NCBI GenBank assembly: GCA_900551505.1
Contig: URWK01000067.1
Coordinates: 1 to 7,106 of the forward strand
Length of the DNA stretch: 7,106 bases
Direction: 5' to 3'
Origin: an uncultured Ruminococcus sp.
Lineage (GTDB): Bacteria > Bacillota > Clostridia > Oscillospirales > Ruminococcaceae
How positions within the stretch are numbered: the stretch's first letter is position 1; each line of letters opens with the position of its first letter. A program made the translations under genes and the position numbers. Shown piece by piece: positions 4,532 to 7,106 of the stretch. The notes beneath the pieces were generated by a model that was not told where the DNA came from, ran no database searches, and was given only the letters and a program-made list of their open reading frames with translations.

Positions 4532-6889
4532 ATGGATTTATCAATGAGATGGCTTGCTGACTATGTTGACACAAGCTCACTTACTATAAAGGATTTTTGT
4601 CACGGCATGACAATGAGCGGTTCAAAAGTAGAGGGTTTCACAAAAGAGGGCGAAAATATTTCAAATGTTGTAGTCGGAAAAATTCTTGCTATAAACCCGC
4701 ATGAAAATGCTGACAACCTTACAGTCTGCTCCGTTGAAGTAGGTAAGGAAGAACCTGTACAGATTGTCACAAACGCAAAGAATATCAAGGTTGGCGACCT
4801 TGTACCGGTTGCACTTGACGGGGCTGTTCTGCCTGACGGAAAAATTAAAAAGTGCAAGATGAGAGGCGTTCCGAGTTTCGGTATGTTCTGTGGACTCGAT
4901 ACCCTTAAACTTACCGTTCACGACTTTCCTTATGCTGACCCTGACGGCGTAATGGTTATTGAAGAAGACTGCAAACCGGGTGATGATATTCACGATGCAC
5001 TCGGACTTAATGACACTTCCGTTGAATTTGAAATAACTTCAAACCGTCCTGACTGCCTTTCTGTAACAGGTCTTGCCCGAGAAGCTTCCGCTACTTTCAA
5101 TACTCCTCTCAATATCCCTGTACCGACTTTCAAGGGCATTGACGGAGATATTAACAGCGAACTTTCAGTTGAAATAAAGAACACTGAAAAATGTAAACAT
5201 TACTGTGCAGGTCTTGTAAAGAACGTTAAAATCGAACCTTCCCCAAGATGGCTCAGAGAAAGACTTCGTGCAAGCGGTATCCGTCCTATAAATAACCTTG
5301 TCGACATCACAAACTATGTAATGCTTGAATACGGTCAGCCTATGCACGCATTCGACTTACGCTATGTAAAGGGTTCTTCCATCATCGTAAGAAATGCGGA
5401 AGCAGGCGAAACTATCACAACACTTGACGGCGTTACAAGAGAACTTTCACCCGAAATGCTCGTAATTGCCGACTCTGAAAAACCTGTAGCTGTTGCAGGC
5501 GTAATGGGCGGAGAATACAGCGGTATTATGGACGACACTTCAACAGTAGTCTTTGAATCCGCATATTTTGAACCTGTTTCGGTAAGACTTACCGCAAAGA
5601 AACTCGGCATGAGAACAGACGCTTCCGCAAGATATGAAAAAGGCGTTGACACACTTATTTCAATGACTTCACTTGAAAGAGCTTTCCAGCTTGTAGAAGA
5701 ACTCGGAGCAGGCGAACCTGTAAGAACCGTTATCGACAAGGATTACACAAATAAAGAACCTGCCAAAGTTGAATTTAACCCTGAATGGATAAATAATTTC
5801 CTCGGAACTGATATCCCTGAAGCTGACATGGTTAAATACCTCTGTTCACTCGGCTTCAAGATAGAAAACGGCATGGTTATTTCACCGTCATTCAGAATAG
5901 ACATTGAGTGCAAAGCTGATATTGCTGAAGAAGTTGCAAGAATTTACGGTTACAACAATATTCCGTCAACTCTCCTTAAAGGTACTGCTCATGCACAGCT
6001 TACACCTGCTCAGAAATATTCAAGAACACTTACAAACACAATGGTTTCACTCGGCTGTTCAGAAATCACTACATTCTCATTCATTTCACCTAAGTATTTC
6101 GATAAAATCAGACTTCCTGAAAACAGCTCACTCAGAAATGTTATCAGAATTACGAACCCACTCGGCGAAGACACAAGCGTTATGAGAACCACTGTTCTTC
6201 CGTCCATGCTTGAAATTCTTTCAAAGAACTACAGCAACAGAAATGAAGCCGTAAAACTCTTTGAACTCGGAAACGAATATATTCCGACTGAACCCGACAA
6301 ACTCCCGAATGAACCTTTAAGACTTGCGGTAGGTATGTACGGCGGAAAAGTTGATTTCTATGACCTTAAAGGAACTCTTGAAGTCCTGCTTGACACTCTC
6401 GGCATAAGTGACTATGAATTTGAACCAGCCGGAGAAGATTGTGTATTTGATGAAATTTCCGCTTTCCACCCTTACAGAACCGCAGTTATCCTTAAAGACG
6501 GTGTTCAGCTCGGTATTTTCGGAGAAATTCACCCGACTGTTGCGGAAACTTACGGTATCGGTACAAAAGTCTACTGTGCGAAACTCAATGTTCCGGAAAC
6601 AATGGCTGTATCAGTGGTTGAAAAGGAATATAAGCCACTTCCGAAATACCCTGCTACCACAAGAGATATAAGCCTTGTGTGCGATGAAAAAATCCCTGTT
6701 GCCAGGATTGAAAAGGCTATCAAGAATGCTGTCGGAAATATCCTTGAAAAAGTCACACTGTTTGACGTATATCAAGGACAGCAGATTGAAGCAGGTAAAA
6801 AGAGCGTTTCTTACTCAATTACAATGCGTTCACATGATGGCACTCTCAAAGATGAACAGGCTGACAGTGCAATGAAAAAGGTTCTTTAA
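4532..6889 (+). CDS. pheT: Phenylalanyl-tRNA synthetase beta subunit, ending about 12 codons early
   Basis: The beta subunit binds tRNA-Phe, edits mischarged Tyr-tRNA-Phe and completes the alpha2beta2 enzyme with PheS. The 785 residues show the expected order: an OB-fold tRNA-binding domain (about 40-150, VVVGKILAINPHENADNLTV), the B3/B4 editing region (about 165-390, with SNRPDCLSVTGLARE, INNLVDITNYVMLEYGQPMH and VAGVMGGEYSGI), the B5 domain (about 408-480, ending DIAEEVARIYGYNNIP), the catalytic-like core (about 490-690) and the C-terminal FDX-ACB anticodon-binding domain (about 704-785, KPLPKYPATTRDISL). The frame stops at TAA (6887-6889) after MKKVL, before the last strand of FDX-ACB. The same frame then reads SLKDRGAELRG and TGA, which looks like the true family C-terminus. 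The start is fixed by AGAGGTG. The enzyme call is certain; whether the stop is real is open. Confidence 0.97.
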   Translation: MDLSMRWLADYVDTSSLTIKDFCHGMTMSGSKVEGFTKEGENISNVVVGKILAINPHENADNLTVCSVEVGKEEPVQIVTNAKNIKVGDLVPVALDGAVLPDGKIKKCKMRGVPSFGMFCGLDTLKLTVHDFPYADPDGVMVIEEDCKPGDDIHDALGLNDTSVEFEITSNRPDCLSVTGLAREASATFNTPLNIPVPTFKGIDGDINSELSVEIKNTEKCKHYCAGLVKNVKIEPSPRWLRERLRASGIRPINNLVDITNYVMLEYGQPMHAFDLRYVKGSSIIVRNAEAGETITTLDGVTRELSPEMLVIADSEKPVAVAGVMGGEYSGIMDDTSTVVFESAYFEPVSVRLTAKKLGMRTDASARYEKGVDTLISMTSLERAFQLVEELGAGEPVRTVIDKDYTNKEPAKVEFNPEWINNFLGTDIPEADMVKYLCSLGFKIENGMVISPSFRIDIECKADIAEEVARIYGYNNIPSTLLKGTAHAQLTPAQKYSRTLTNTMVSLGCSEITTFSFISPKYFDKIRLPENSSLRNVIRITNPLGEDTSVMRTTVLPSMLEILSKNYSNRNEAVKLFELGNEYIPTEPDKLPNEPLRLAVGMYGGKVDFYDLKGTLEVLLDTLGISDYEFEPAGEDCVFDEISAFHPYRTAVILKDGVQLGIFGEIHPTVAETYGIGTKVYCAKLNVPETMAVSVVEKEYKPLPKYPATTRDISLVCDEKIPVARIEKAIKNAVGNILEKVTLFDVYQGQQIEAGKKSVSYSITMRSHDGTLKDEQADSAMKKVL

Positions 6890-6925
6890 TCACTTAAAGA
6901 CCGGGGTGCGGAATTAAGAGGCTGA
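6890..6925 (+). other. In-frame remnant of the PheT C-terminus after the TAA stop
   Basis: Eleven codons directly after the pheT TAA, in the same frame, read SLKDRGAELRG followed by TGA (6923-6925). PheT proteins commonly end in a helix and strand of the form LKxxFGAELR, so this is very likely former or true pheT coding sequence. Compared with the usual pattern it also seems to lack one residue before GAELRG. See the finding on the early stop. Confidence 0.75.
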
Positions 6926-6948
6926 TTAATTTAAGTTAAATAAAAAAA

Positions 6949-6989
6949 GGCTGGGTAACCTGAAGTTATCCCGCCTCTTTTTTATTTTT
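6949..6989 (+). terminator. Intrinsic terminator of the pheST operon
   Basis: GGC and GGGTAAC (6949-6959) pair with GTTA, CCC and GCC (6965-6975) as a 10-bp stem with one bulged T on each side and a CTGAA loop. The tail is CTCTTTTTTATTTTT. It follows the TGA at 6925 by 23 bases. A matching A run lies before the stem (6942-6948), so it could also work weakly on the other strand. Confidence 0.88.
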
Positions 6990-6990
6990 A

Positions 6991-7106
6991 AGAATCGTCA
7001 AGGCAATCCGGCGCGCGCGCCCCCCGCCCGGGGGGGGGGGGGGGGGGGGGGGTGTTTATAATTTGTGTTTATTTAATATATTAAATATACGGGGTTTTTT
7101 TTTTGT
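6991..7106. other. Low-complexity terminal stretch, probably contig-end artefact
   Basis: No gene is visible. A GC alternation (about 7010-7020), C runs (7020-7029), then an approximately 23-base G run (7030-7052) are followed by an AT-rich tail with TTTAATATATTAAATATA and GGGG plus ten T (7091-7104). The composition is unlike the rest of the window. Homopolymer G of this length is typical of sequencing or assembly error at a contig end. The true sequence after the pheT terminator is therefore unknown. Confidence 0.7.

Noticed and set aside
4311..4532. A 73-codon plus-strand frame overlapping the pheS 3' end and touching the pheT start
   Set aside because: It lies in another frame within the highly conserved pheS C-terminus and has no ribosome site of its own; it arises by chance.
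5362..5739. A 125-codon minus-strand frame inside pheT
   Set aside because: Serine- and threonine-rich translation is the usual antisense shadow of a coding gene with this codon bias; there is no start signal.
6887..6889. Stop codon recoding of TAA as an amino acid
   Set aside because: Other genes in the window use TAA as a normal final stop, and no recoding signal is visible downstream; a mutation or sequence error is simpler.
1..7106. CRISPR arrays, tRNA or rRNA genes, attachment sites
   Set aside because: No regularly spaced repeats, tRNA cloverleaf or rRNA-like sequence was seen on reading either strand; the only tRNA-related element is the T-box leader.

Overview
The window looks like a piece of a low-GC Gram-positive (Clostridia-type Bacillota) chromosome, probably from an Oscillospiraceae/Ruminococcus-like gut or rumen bacterium. 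This is inferred from AT-rich intergenic DNA, A/T-biased codons, strong AGGAGG-type ribosome sites, a T-box leader in front of pheST, and a small membrane protein that I recognise as DUF6106-like. No database search was possible, so the genus is a guess.

Layout: three genes lie on the minus strand. They are the N-terminal two thirds of a bifunctional NAD(P)HX epimerase/dehydratase (nnr, cut by the left window edge), an intact stand-alone TnpB nuclease with a probable overlapping omega (guide) RNA at its 3' end, and a DUF6106-like membrane protein. On the plus strand, starting from a divergent promoter, is a phenylalanyl-tRNA synthetase operon: a T-box leader with a readable UUC (Phe) specifier, an antiterminator/terminator switch, then pheS and pheT, closed by an intrinsic terminator. 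The last ~100 bases carry a GC repeat, an approximately 23-base G run and an AT-rich tail. They look more like contig-end artefact than biology.

How the parts work together: uncharged tRNA-Phe should stabilise the T-box antiterminator and switch on pheS-pheT, whose products form the alpha2beta2 enzyme that charges tRNA-Phe. The TnpB element sits between the DUF6106-like gene and nnr, which face the same way, and probably inserted between two genes that once were adjacent. No TnpA transposase gene lies in the window, so the element would need a partner in trans to move.

Most worth a second look: (1) pheT stops at a TAA, but the same frame continues for 11 codons into what looks like the conserved family C-terminus (ending GAELRG) before a TGA, so the stop is either an error or a real late nonsense mutation; (2) the TnpB 3' region has a 7-bp long-range helix that uses the tnpB stop codon, as expected for an omega RNA; (3) the T-box bulge reads UGGUUUG instead of the textbook UGGNACC. 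I found no clearly new multi-gene system; the TnpB/omega RNA unit is the nearest thing to one.
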